55,618 nucleotides of DNA from Stagnihabitans sp043721775 (GTDB taxonomy: Bacteria > Pseudomonadota > Alphaproteobacteria > Rhodobacterales > Rhodobacteraceae). The stretch covers positions 1 to 55,618 of the forward strand of contig JAYSQA010000114.1 in NCBI GenBank assembly GCA_043721775.1, given 5' to 3'. Both the position numbers and the translations under genes were made by a program. Shown here one piece after another: positions 41,324-49,004 of the stretch (the first letter of the stretch is position 1; every line of letters starts with the position of its first letter). The notes beneath the pieces were generated by a model that searched no databases, was not told the DNA's origin, and saw nothing but the letters and a program-made list of their open reading frames with translations.

Positions 41324-41352
41324 CCCAGGAATTTTCGTCGAAAATTCTTGGG
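41324..41352. terminator. 29-bp near-perfect palindrome, bidirectional terminator (copy 3)
   Basis: CCCAGGAATTTTCG (41324-41337) pairs with CGAAAATTCTTGGG (41339-41352) with one G-T pair around T41338. It lies in the 178-bp gap between the convergent NUDIX and pyrF genes; nothing else was seen in that gap. It is a diverged copy of the palindromes at 18735 and 24983. Confidence 0.78.
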
Positions 41353-41389
41353 TTCGGTTTGGCGGCTGACATCCTGAAACGCTCGATTG

Positions 41390-42085
41390 TCAGGGCTTGG
41401 GCAGTTCGGCGATGATGGCGCGGGCGGCGGCGGCGGGGTTGGTCGCTTGCCAGACCGGGCGGCCGACGACGATATGGTCGGCCCCGTCCGAAATCGCCTG
41501 ATGAGGGGTCGCGGTGCGTTTTTGATCGCCCAAGGCGGCACCGGCAGGGCGCACCCCCGGCGTCACGATCAGCTTGCCACGGGCCTGCGGCAGGGCGCGG
41601 ATCAACGCAGCCTCTTGCGGTGAGGCGATGACGCCATCGGCCCCGGCCTCCAAAGCGCGGGCGGCGCGTTCCAGGGTAATCTCGTGGATATCGCCCGCTT
41701 TGATCAGGTTGGCGTCAAGATCGGCGCGGTCGAGTGAGGTCAGAACCGTGACGGCAAGGATTTTGAGGTCGGTTCCCGATTTACCCTCGGCTGCGGCGCG
41801 AACCACCTGCGGGTCGCCGTGGACGGTCAGGAAATCAAGGTCGTATTGCGCCAGCCCGCGCACGGCGGCTTCAATCGTGGCGCCGATATCGAACAGCTTC
41901 ATGTCAAGGAAAATGCGCTTGCCGCGTTCCTGCTTCAGCTCATTGGCCAACGCAAGGCCGCCTCCGGTCAGCATGCCAAGGCCGATCTTGTAAAAGCTGA
42001 CGGAGTCTCCAAGCCGGTCAGCAAGGGCAAGGCCCTGGATTATGTTGGGCACATCCAGTGCTACGATCAGGCGGTCGTCAGACAT
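41390..42085 (-). CDS. pyrF: Orotidine 5'-phosphate decarboxylase
   Basis: 231 residues, the bacterial length. LIVALDVPNIIQGLALADRL opens the barrel, IFLDMKLFDIGATIEAAVRG carries the catalytic Asp-Lys-Asp set, DGVIASPQEA and IVTPGVRPAG bind phosphate, and AISDGADHIVVGRPVWQA closes the barrel. It makes UMP from OMP in pyrimidine synthesis. ATG 42085 begins MSDDRLIVALD; an in-frame extension upstream is not supported. The gene is single and convergent with the NUDIX gene. Confidence 0.97.
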   Translation of the reverse strand: MSDDRLIVALDVPNIIQGLALADRLGDSVSFYKIGLGMLTGGGLALANELKQERGKRIFLDMKLFDIGATIEAAVRGLAQYDLDFLTVHGDPQVVRAAAEGKSGTDLKILAVTVLTSLDRADLDANLIKAGDIHEITLERAARALEAGADGVIASPQEAALIRALPQARGKLIVTPGVRPAGAALGDQKRTATPHQAISDGADHIVVGRPVWQATNPAAAARAIIAELPKP

Positions 42086-42166
42086 TATGGCCTCCGTGGT
42101 TGCGGTCTGTTGCAAGGCGCGGCGGGCGCTGTCAAGACTTCGCGACGCAATTGGGTGGGGACGGCG

Positions 42167-43039
42167 ATGATCCTGGCGTTTGACATAGGCGGGTCGCGGA
42201 TCAAGGCGGCCCGGCAAGATACGGGTTTGGGGGCTGTGGTGCTGGGCGAGGTGGCGACACCGCTGCACGACGCGCAGGCCTTTGTCGCGGCGCTGCACGG
42301 GTTCCTGCGGCCGGGGGACCGGGCGGTTGCGATCTCAATCGCCGGGCTGGTCGATCCGGACAGCGGGCGGATCACGGTGGCCAATATCCCCTGCATCAAC
42401 GGGCGGGCCCTGGCGGTTGAATTGCAGGCGGCGTTGGGGCTGCCGGTGCTGGTCTTGAACGATGCCGATTGTTTTGCCGTGGCCGAGGTGGCGGTGGGGG
42501 CGGCGCGCGGGCACCGGAACGTGTTCGCGCTGATCCTGGGGTCTGGTGTCGGCGGCGGGCTGGTGATTGACGGCCGCGTGGTGCAGGGTGCCGGCGGTTA
42601 TGCCGGGGAATGGGGGCATGGGCCTGTCATCCGCGACCCGGTCTTTGCCTGCGGCTGCGGGCAGAAGGGCTGTCTGGATACCGTCGGCTCGGCCCGTGGC
42701 ATCGAACGCCTGCACCAGCATCTGACGGGTGAGGTGATTGGCTCGGTCGAGGTGATACGGCGCTGGCGGGCCGGTGAGGCCTCGCCTGCGGTGAACCTGT
42801 GGCTGGAGCTGGTCAGCGGTCAACTGGCGATGGTGCTGAACGTGGTCGGCGCTTCCGTGGTGCCGGTGGGCGGCGGGCTGGCCAACGACCGGGCGCTGAT
42901 TGCGGCGTTGGACCGGGCGGTCAGGGCGCGGATCTTGCGCCGGGTGGATCAGCCTTTGGTGGTGGTGGCAGACGCCGGGGCCGATGCCGGGTTGATCGGG
43001 GCGGCAGCGGCAGGGGAGGCGGCATTTGGTCAGGCTTGA
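42167..43039 (+). CDS. ROK-family sugar kinase
   Basis: 290 residues. The ATP motif LAFDIGGSRIKAA starts the protein, VLNDADCFAVAEVAVGAARG holds the catalytic Asp, and GEWGHGPV with the zinc motif CGCGQKGCLDTVGS follows, where the usual Glu after GCL is Asp. It phosphorylates a hexose or N-acetylhexosamine; the exact sugar cannot be read. ATG 42167 starts right at the domain. It overlaps cutC by 14 bases. The neighbours give no sugar pathway context. Confidence 0.9.
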   Translation: MILAFDIGGSRIKAARQDTGLGAVVLGEVATPLHDAQAFVAALHGFLRPGDRAVAISIAGLVDPDSGRITVANIPCINGRALAVELQAALGLPVLVLNDADCFAVAEVAVGAARGHRNVFALILGSGVGGGLVIDGRVVQGAGGYAGEWGHGPVIRDPVFACGCGQKGCLDTVGSARGIERLHQHLTGEVIGSVEVIRRWRAGEASPAVNLWLELVSGQLAMVLNVVGASVVPVGGGLANDRALIAALDRAVRARILRRVDQPLVVVADAGADAGLIGAAAAGEAAFGQA

Positions 43040-43739
43040 GGTGTGCGTGGATGACGCGCTTGGGTTGGCCGAGGCTATTGCAGGTGGCGCAGACCGGGTG
43101 GAATTGTGCGCGGCGCTGGCGCTGGGTGGGCTTACCCCTTCTGTTGGCCTGATGGAGCAAGCCACCCGCGCGCCCATTCCCTGTTACCCAATCATCCGCC
43201 CGCGTTCCGGCGATTTCGTTTTCACCCTGCCAGAGGTTGCGGTGATGAAAGCCGATATCCGCGCCGCCCGTGCGCTTGGCTTGCCCGGTGTGGTGCTGGG
43301 CGCCAGCCTGCCGGATGGGCGGCTTGATCCCGCTGTCCTTTCGGACCTGATCGCCGAGGCCCAGGGCCTCGATCTGACCCTGCACCGCGCCATCGACCTT
43401 TGCCCCGATGCCGCCGAAGCCGTGGAAACCGCCATCGAGCTTGGCTTCCGCCGCATCCTGTCCTCCGGCGGCGCGAAAACCGCCGCCGAAGGGCTGGGCC
43501 GCCTCGCGCTGATGATGGCAAATGCGAAAGGCCGCCTGATCATCATGCCAGGCTCTGGTGTGAGCCTTGACACGCTCCCCACCCTCGCCCGCCTCCCCCT
43601 GACCGAGGTCCACGCCAGCTGCGCCGCCGCCCTGCCCGCCGCAGGCGCCCCCCTCACCTTCGGCTTTCAGCCCCCCAACGACAAACGCACCGACCGTAGC
43701 AAAGTCGCCGCCCTGAAGGCCGCCCTCAGCCGTGTTTGA
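43026..43739 (+). CDS. cutC: CutC-family protein (copper homeostasis-type TIM barrel)
   Basis: 237 residues. It matches CutC throughout: RLEVCVDDALGLAEAIAGGA then DRVELCAALALGGLTPSVG, PIIRPRSGDFVF, LHRAIDLCPDA, RILSSGGAKTAAEG, EVHASCA. The name comes from copper sensitivity, but the biochemical role is unsettled. Start: a TTG at 43026 inside the end of the ROK gene gives the standard N-terminus; GTG 43041 would remove five conserved residues. It ends before intergenic repeat copy D. Confidence 0.92.
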   Translation: MVRLEVCVDDALGLAEAIAGGADRVELCAALALGGLTPSVGLMEQATRAPIPCYPIIRPRSGDFVFTLPEVAVMKADIRAARALGLPGVVLGASLPDGRLDPAVLSDLIAEAQGLDLTLHRAIDLCPDAAEAVETAIELGFRRILSSGGAKTAAEGLGRLALMMANAKGRLIIMPGSGVSLDTLPTLARLPLTEVHASCAAALPAAGAPLTFGFQPPNDKRTDRSKVAALKAALSRV

Positions 43740-43745
43740 CCCTTG

Positions 43746-43800
43746 CATTTGCCCTTTGTCGAAATACTCCGGAGGGGCGCGGGGAGGCTGGCCTCCCCGC
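43746..43800 (-). repeat. Palindromic intergenic element, copy D, at a convergent gene end
   Basis: GCGGGGAGGC/GCCTCCCCGC (43779-43788 with 43791-43800) forms a 10-bp stem. On the minus strand the tail GGAGTATTTCGACAAAGGGC follows, a more diverged version of the tail near 7.1 and 13.0 kb. It lies between the convergent cutC and ABC ATPase genes and probably serves as a bidirectional terminator. Confidence 0.7.
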
Positions 43801-43820
43801 CGTTCCCCAAGCGACCGGGT

Positions 43821-44621
43821 TCAGACCCAGACCTGCGCCGGGTCGGGCAGCGGAATGGCGTCCAGCAAGTCGCGGGTGTATTGCGCCTGCGGATGGGCGA
43901 ACAGGGCCGCCGTCTCGCGGTTTTCCACGATCACCCCGTGTTGCAGGACCATCACGCGCTGACACAGGCGTCGCACCACGGAAAGGTCGTGGCTGATGAA
44001 GGCCAGCGTCAGGCCAAGGTCGCGCACCAGCCCTTCCAGCAGGTTCAGGACCTGCGCCTGGGATGACACATCAAGGCCCGAGACAATCTCATCGGCCAGA
44101 ATGAACTCTGGTTCCAGGGCTAAGGCGCGGGCAATGCCGATCCTTTGGCGTTGGCCGCCGGACAGTTCGTGCGGGTAGCGGCTGGCGAAGTCCTGCGGCA
44201 GGCCGACATGATCCAGCGCCCGCTGCACACGGGCGGGGATGCCGTCAAAGCCATGCAGCCGCAGGGGTTCGGCGATAATCGTTCCAACCCGGTGGCGCGG
44301 GTTCAGGCTGCTCATCGGGTCCTGAAAGATCATCTGAAACCGGCGGCGCAGGGGGCGCAGTTGGGCATCGCTCAGGTGGGTGATGTCAGTGCCGTCAAAC
44401 GCCACCGTGCCGCCCGATGGCTCCAGCAGCCGGACCAGCGCCCGCCCGAGGGTGGACTTGCCCGAGCCCGAGCCGCCGACAATCCCCAGCACGGTGCCCT
44501 TCGGGATTGAGAATGTCAGCCCTTTCAGGATATCCAACCGGGGTGCCATGCCGAACAGCGGTTTGCGTGTCATGTCGGCCAAAGACAGGTGCAGGTCAGT
44601 GACGGTGTACAGGTCAGCCAT
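43821..44621 (-). CDS. Dipeptide/oligopeptide-type ABC transporter ATP-binding protein (DppF-like)
   Basis: 266 residues. Walker A GGSGSGKST, Q-loop FQDPMSSLNPRHRVG, signature LSGGQRQRIGIARALALEPE, Walker B FILADEIVSGLD and H-loop FISHDLSVVRRL are complete. Q-loop and length fit DppF/OppF. With the second ATPase it powers the importer encoded upstream. ATG 44621 follows GAGG; a TTG at 44627 is possible. It overlaps the DppD-like gene by 8 bases and is the last gene of the minus-strand operon. Confidence 0.93.
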   Translation of the reverse strand: MADLYTVTDLHLSLADMTRKPLFGMAPRLDILKGLTFSIPKGTVLGIVGGSGSGKSTLGRALVRLLEPSGGTVAFDGTDITHLSDAQLRPLRRRFQMIFQDPMSSLNPRHRVGTIIAEPLRLHGFDGIPARVQRALDHVGLPQDFASRYPHELSGGQRQRIGIARALALEPEFILADEIVSGLDVSSQAQVLNLLEGLVRDLGLTLAFISHDLSVVRRLCQRVMVLQHGVIVENRETAALFAHPQAQYTRDLLDAIPLPDPAQVWV

Positions 44622-45462
44622 GCTCAACCTCGGCTTTCACTGCGGCGATGACGGTATCGGACACCGGGTTCAGGCCTGCGGAAGGGTCGGTGTATTTCGG
44701 CGTCGCGGCCAGAAGGGCTGCGGAATAGGGGTGCTTGGGGGCGCGGAAGAAATCGGTGACGCTGGTATCCTCAACCACTTTGCCAGAGTACAGCACCGAC
44801 AGGCTTTGGCAGACCTTGCTGACCACGCCAAGGTCATGCGTCACAAACAGCAGCGCCGTGCCATGTCTGGCCTGAAGGCCCGCGATCAGCTTCAGGATCT
44901 GCTTTTGCACCGTCACGTCCAGCGCCGTCGTCGGCTCATCCGCCACGATCAGCTTGGGTTCGGCGGCGAAGGCCGATGCAATCAGGATGCGTTGGCGCAT
45001 GCCGCCCGACAGTTCATGTGGATACTGGCGCATGACGCGCTCGGGGTTGGTGAACTGCACCTCCGCGAGCAGGGCCAGCGCCCGCGCTTGCGCAGCGGCC
45101 CGCGTCCAGCCCAGGATATGGACCAGCCGGTCAGTGATCTGCGGCCCGATCCGGCGCGAAGGGTTCAGCGCCGTCAGCGGGTCTTGCGGGATCAGGGCGC
45201 AGGTCGCACCCACCTTGATGCGGCGTTCGGCGGCGGGCAAAGTCAGAAGGTCAGTGCCATCCAGCAGGATCTGACCTGCGGTGATCTCTACCGCCCGCGG
45301 CAGGATGCCCAATATGGCCTTGCCGATCATCGACTTGCCCGCTCCGCTTTCGCCGACCAGGCCCCGGACCTCGCCCGCCATCACCTTCAATGAGACATCC
45401 CGCAGCAAGGGCCCGCCGCCCTTCACCCGTGCCGACAGATGCCTGACCTCAAGATAGGTCAT
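44614..45462 (-). CDS. Dipeptide/oligopeptide-type ABC transporter ATP-binding protein (DppD-like)
   Basis: 282 residues. Walker A GESGAGKSM (Met where Thr/Ser is followed by another residue in most), Q-loop IPQDPLTALNPSRRIG, signature LSGGMRQRILIASAFAAEPK, Walker B LIVADEPTTALD and H-loop FVTHDLGVVSKV, with the C-terminal HPYSAALLAATP typical of OppD/DppD. Start ATG 45462 overlaps the permease stop (ATGA); the longer open frame upstream lies inside the permease gene. Confidence 0.93.
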   Translation of the reverse strand: MTYLEVRHLSARVKGGGPLLRDVSLKVMAGEVRGLVGESGAGKSMIGKAILGILPRAVEITAGQILLDGTDLLTLPAAERRIKVGATCALIPQDPLTALNPSRRIGPQITDRLVHILGWTRAAAQARALALLAEVQFTNPERVMRQYPHELSGGMRQRILIASAFAAEPKLIVADEPTTALDVTVQKQILKLIAGLQARHGTALLFVTHDLGVVSKVCQSLSVLYSGKVVEDTSVTDFFRAPKHPYSAALLAATPKYTDPSAGLNPVSDTVIAAVKAEVEHG

Positions 45463-46310
45463 CGCAGTACCGGATCGAAGCGGTCCTTCAACCCCTCGCC
45501 CAGCTGGCTGAACGACAGGACGGTCAGGAACAGGGTGATCAGCGGGAACACCAGCACCCACCACGCCTGATGGATCGAGGTGCGCCCTTCCGAAATCATC
45601 CCGCCCCAGGTCGGGTCATCGGTCGATATCGACAGGTTGACGAAAGACAGAATGGCCTCGACGATCACCGCAATCCCCATCTCCAACGTCAGCAGCACCA
45701 CGATGATCGGCAGCACGTTCGGCAGAATTTCCCTGACCATGGTGCCAAAGCGCCCCCGCCCGGCCACCCGCGCCGAGGCGACATAGTCCATCGCGCCCTG
45801 CGCCATGGCTTCCGCCCGCACCACGCGGGCAAAGCGGGTCCAGTCAATCACCACAATGGCCGCGATGATGGAAAACAACCCCGGCCCGATGACAGCGATC
45901 AGCAATATCGAGAACAGCACCGGCGGAAAGGCCATCCAGATGTCGATGAAACGCGAAACCACGATATCCACCCAGCCCCGGTAAAACCCGGCCACCAGGC
46001 CAAGGCTCGCCCCGATGATGCAGGTCAGCGTGCCGGAAATGAAGGCCACCGCCAAGGCGATCCGCGTGCCAAAGATGATCCGGCTTAGCACATCGCGGCC
46101 CAGCGAGTCGGTGCCCAGCAGAAACGCCGGGTCTGCCCCATGCACCCAGAACGGCGGCAGGCGGCCCAGGAACAGGTCCTGCGCCAACGGGTCTTTCGGC
46201 GCCATATGCGGTGCGAAGACGGCCACCAGCACCAAAAGCACCAGCCATGCGGCCGACAGCCACAGCCGCACCCCGGCGCGGCGGCGGACTTGGGCGCGCC
46301 CATCAGCCAT
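45459..46310 (-). CDS. ABC transporter permease (DppC-like)
   Basis: 283 residues with about six membrane segments. It has the DppC N-terminal pattern (APHMAPKDPLAQDLFLGRLP, GTDSLGRDVLSRIIFGTRIA) and the EAA loop region (YVASARVAGRGRFGTMVREI then LPNV) that contacts the ATPase. It overlaps DppB by 8 bases. It forms the inner-membrane channel with the DppB-like protein. Confidence 0.93.
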   Translation of the reverse strand: MADGRAQVRRRAGVRLWLSAAWLVLLVLVAVFAPHMAPKDPLAQDLFLGRLPPFWVHGADPAFLLGTDSLGRDVLSRIIFGTRIALAVAFISGTLTCIIGASLGLVAGFYRGWVDIVVSRFIDIWMAFPPVLFSILLIAVIGPGLFSIIAAIVVIDWTRFARVVRAEAMAQGAMDYVASARVAGRGRFGTMVREILPNVLPIIVVLLTLEMGIAVIVEAILSFVNLSISTDDPTWGGMISEGRTSIHQAWWVLVFPLITLFLTVLSFSQLGEGLKDRFDPVLR

Positions 46311-47313
46311 GCCGCAACCGCGGGTTCAGGGTGGCGTAGGTCAGGTCGACCACAAGGTTCACTCCGGTGAAGATGACGGCAAACAGGATGACGATGCCCT
46401 GAATCAAAGGCAGGTCGCGGTTGATGACAGCGTCGATGGCCATGTTGCCAAGGCCTTCATAGGAAAACAGCCGCTCGATAATCACCGTGCCGCCGATCAG
46501 AAAGGTGAACTGCACGCCCACAAGGGTCAGCGTTGGCAGAATGGCATTGGGCAAAGCCTCGCGCCAGATCACCCGGGCCTCGGAATATCCTTGGGTGCGG
46601 GCCAAAGTCACATAATCCAGATGCATGGTTTCCTTCAGGCTTTGCTTCAAAAGCTGCCCGATGATGGCCGCCAATGGGATGGCCAAAGCCACCGCCGGCA
46701 GCAACATATGGCTCAGCAAATCCAGCGTCAGGTCAAACCGCAGCCGCAGGATGCTTTCCACCAGATAGAAGTTCGTGACAAACGGCAGCTGCAACGAGGG
46801 CGTCACCCGGCCCGAGATCTGAAACACCGGCACCAGTACGCCAAACACCAGAATAAGCACCAGCCCCCACAGGAAATCCGGCACCGACAAGGCCATTCCA
46901 TTGGCCACATCAATCCCGCCCTCCACCTTGGTCTCCCGCAGCCTGGTCCCGGTCAAAGCCGCCGCGCCACCGACCAGCACCGCCATAACCAAAGCCAGCA
47001 CCGAAAGTTCCAGCGTCGCAGGCAACCGCCCCAGCACCAGCGCCAACACCGGCTGCCGCAGCGTGATCGAGGTGCCAAAGTCGCCCCGCAGCACCCCGGC
47101 GCCCCAGATCACGAACTGCTGCGGGATCGACTTGTCCAAGCCATACAATGCCGTCAACCGCGCTATGTCCTCCACCGTTGCCCCCGGTGGCAGCATCATC
47201 GCAATCGGATTGCCCGGCACCACGCGGATGACGAAGAACACGATCACCGCCACGCCGAACAACGTCACCGCCGTCGTCACCAGCCGCAGCAAAAGGGTTT
47301 GTAGAAGCGCCAT
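46303..47313 (-). CDS. ABC transporter permease (DppB-like)
   Basis: 336 residues with about six membrane helices. The DppB features are VVPGNPIAMMLPPGATVEDI, YGLDKSIPQQFVIWGAG then RGDFGTSI, and the EAA loop YVTLARTQGYSEARVIWREA then LPNA. ATG 47313 is preferred, with GGTGAGG upstream; a GTG at 47322 is in frame. A pair of strong hairpins (47377-47429) separates it from the binding-protein gene, so it is probably expressed at a lower level than that gene. Confidence 0.93.
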   Translation of the reverse strand: MALLQTLLLRLVTTAVTLFGVAVIVFFVIRVVPGNPIAMMLPPGATVEDIARLTALYGLDKSIPQQFVIWGAGVLRGDFGTSITLRQPVLALVLGRLPATLELSVLALVMAVLVGGAAALTGTRLRETKVEGGIDVANGMALSVPDFLWGLVLILVFGVLVPVFQISGRVTPSLQLPFVTNFYLVESILRLRFDLTLDLLSHMLLPAVALAIPLAAIIGQLLKQSLKETMHLDYVTLARTQGYSEARVIWREALPNAILPTLTLVGVQFTFLIGGTVIIERLFSYEGLGNMAIDAVINRDLPLIQGIVILFAVIFTGVNLVVDLTYATLNPRLRHG

Positions 47314-47340
47314 AAACCTCACCGGGGGCCGCCCACCCCT

Positions 47341-47429
47341 CTTTCATTTGTTCATAAATATCCCACGGGGGTCCGGGGGGTGTGAAACACCCCGGCGAGG
47401 GGGGGTTGGGGGGGCGAGAAGCCCCCCCA
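47341..47429 (-). repeat. Palindromic intergenic element, copy E, inside the ABC operon
   Basis: Two hairpins: TTGGGGGGGC/GCCCCCCCAA (47405-47414 with 47420-47429, 10-bp stem, 5-base loop) and GGGGTGT/ACACCCC (47377-47383 with 47387-47393). On the minus strand the tail GATATTTATGAACAAATGAA follows, ending 28 bases before the permease start. The hairpins come directly after the binding-protein gene and could act as a partial terminator or mRNA stabiliser that raises binding-protein yield. Confidence 0.75.
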
Positions 47430-47448
47430 ATTCGGGTCCGCCGAGCGT

Positions 47449-48966
47449 TTACGCCCGCTTCATCAGGAACGGCAGCAAAGCACCCGAGTGGTGCGGTGTC
47501 ACCACGACACCCTTGGCCGCCAGGATCGGCTGGACGTATTGCAAGAGCGGGATGACATAGGCGTTTTCCGCGATATAGCGGTCAACGTCCTTCCAGCCTG
47601 CAATCCGCTTGGCCTCGTCCTTCTCGCCCCACAAGGGCCCGATCATGTCGATCAGATCCTTGCTGTCCCAGACCGAGTGTGGGCTTGGGCCGAACATGGC
47701 AAACCCGGTCGAGGTTGTGGGATCGCCCACCGAATTGCCCCAGTTGTAGAAGGCCGCCGGGGCCAGCTTGTCCGCCGCACGCAGTTCGTAGTGCTTGGCG
47801 ATTTCATAGACTTCGATGGTCGCCTCAATCCCCACCTTGCGCCACAGCCCGACGATGGCCTGGATCATCTCGTAATCCTTGGGCATGTAGCCCTTGGTGG
47901 TCTGGATGGTGAACTTCACCGGATTATCGACACTGAAGCCCGAGGCCGCCAGATACTTCACCGCCGCATCCGGGTCATAAGGCGTCTTGATCGAGGCGTC
48001 ATAGGCGTCGTAATCCGGCGTTTCCAGCGTATCAATCGGCACACCGTAGCCTGACAGCAGACGATCAACGATGGCTTGCTTGTCAATCGCTGCGACGGCG
48101 GCCTTGCGCACATTGGGGTCCAGCATCGCCTCGATGTCGTTCAGGAAGATCATCCCGATGTTCGACACCGGTGTTGCATAGCCGTTCATGCTGCCCTTCA
48201 GGCGGTCATATTCCTCATACGGCATCTCCAGAGTGACATGGCTTGAGCCGCTTTCAATCTCTGCCACCCGCGCCGCCGCATCGGTCACGAACTTGATCGT
48301 CACGGTGTCAAAGTCCGGCTTGCCGCCCCAGTAATTGGCGTTGGCCTTCAGGCGGACAAAGGCGTTCTGTTCGAATTTGTCAACCATGTAGGGGCCGGTG
48401 CCGATGGGCGCCTTCTCAAACCCTTCCGCGCCCACTTTGGTGTAATAGGCTTTCGGCAGCACATAGCCGGTCAGGAAATACATCCACTTGAAGATGGTCG
48501 GATCGAACTGCTTGACGTCGGCGGTGACCTTTTTGCCCTCTACCTTGAAGTTCGCCAACGAACCCCAGACGAACTGGATCGGGTTGCCGGTTGCCGGGTC
48601 GGCGGCGCGTTCCAGGCTCCACGCCACGTCATCGGCGGTGAAGGGGCTGCCGTCATGCCAGGTCACGCCGTCGCGCACGGTCAGATGAATTTGCGTCTTG
48701 TCGTCGTTCCAGCCCCATTCCGTCAACAGGCCCGGGGCCGGTTTCAGGTCAGGTTGTTGCAGGATGTATTGGTCGAAGACCGACTGATACAACCCTTGGA
48801 TCGTCGGGTTCACAGCACTTGGCCCCGTGGTCGGGTCCCACGACGGCAGGTTGACATTGTAGGCGATCACCAACTCTTCGATGGCTTGGGCGAAGCTGGG
48901 CAAGGCTGTCGCGGTGGCCACTGCCGCCACGGACAGCTTCAGAAGGCTGCGTCTGCTAAGGTTCAT
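47449..48966 (-). CDS. ABC transporter substrate-binding protein, family 5 (dipeptide type), Tat-type signal
   Basis: 505 residues. The signal peptide NLSRRSLLKLSVAAVATATA has a twin-arginine motif (S-R-R-x-L-L-K), cleaved about residue 27 after ASFAQA-like text, so export may be folded through Tat. The family-5 core is clear: LTVRDGVTWHDGSPFTADDV, PIGTGPYMV, NANYWGGKPDFDTVTIKF, YMPKDYEMIQA. It delivers the substrate in the periplasm to the permeases encoded downstream. The ligand is not readable; family members bind peptides, opines and other amphiphiles. ATG 48966; a 38-base gap separates it from the flavoenzyme gene upstream. Confidence 0.9.
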   Translation of the reverse strand: MNLSRRSLLKLSVAAVATATALPSFAQAIEELVIAYNVNLPSWDPTTGPSAVNPTIQGLYQSVFDQYILQQPDLKPAPGLLTEWGWNDDKTQIHLTVRDGVTWHDGSPFTADDVAWSLERAADPATGNPIQFVWGSLANFKVEGKKVTADVKQFDPTIFKWMYFLTGYVLPKAYYTKVGAEGFEKAPIGTGPYMVDKFEQNAFVRLKANANYWGGKPDFDTVTIKFVTDAAARVAEIESGSSHVTLEMPYEEYDRLKGSMNGYATPVSNIGMIFLNDIEAMLDPNVRKAAVAAIDKQAIVDRLLSGYGVPIDTLETPDYDAYDASIKTPYDPDAAVKYLAASGFSVDNPVKFTIQTTKGYMPKDYEMIQAIVGLWRKVGIEATIEVYEIAKHYELRAADKLAPAAFYNWGNSVGDPTTSTGFAMFGPSPHSVWDSKDLIDMIGPLWGEKDEAKRIAGWKDVDRYIAENAYVIPLLQYVQPILAAKGVVVTPHHSGALLPFLMKRA

Positions 48967-49004
48967 GGTTTTGGTCCCTGTTGTGGTTTTTCTTTTGTAT
49001 CGGT

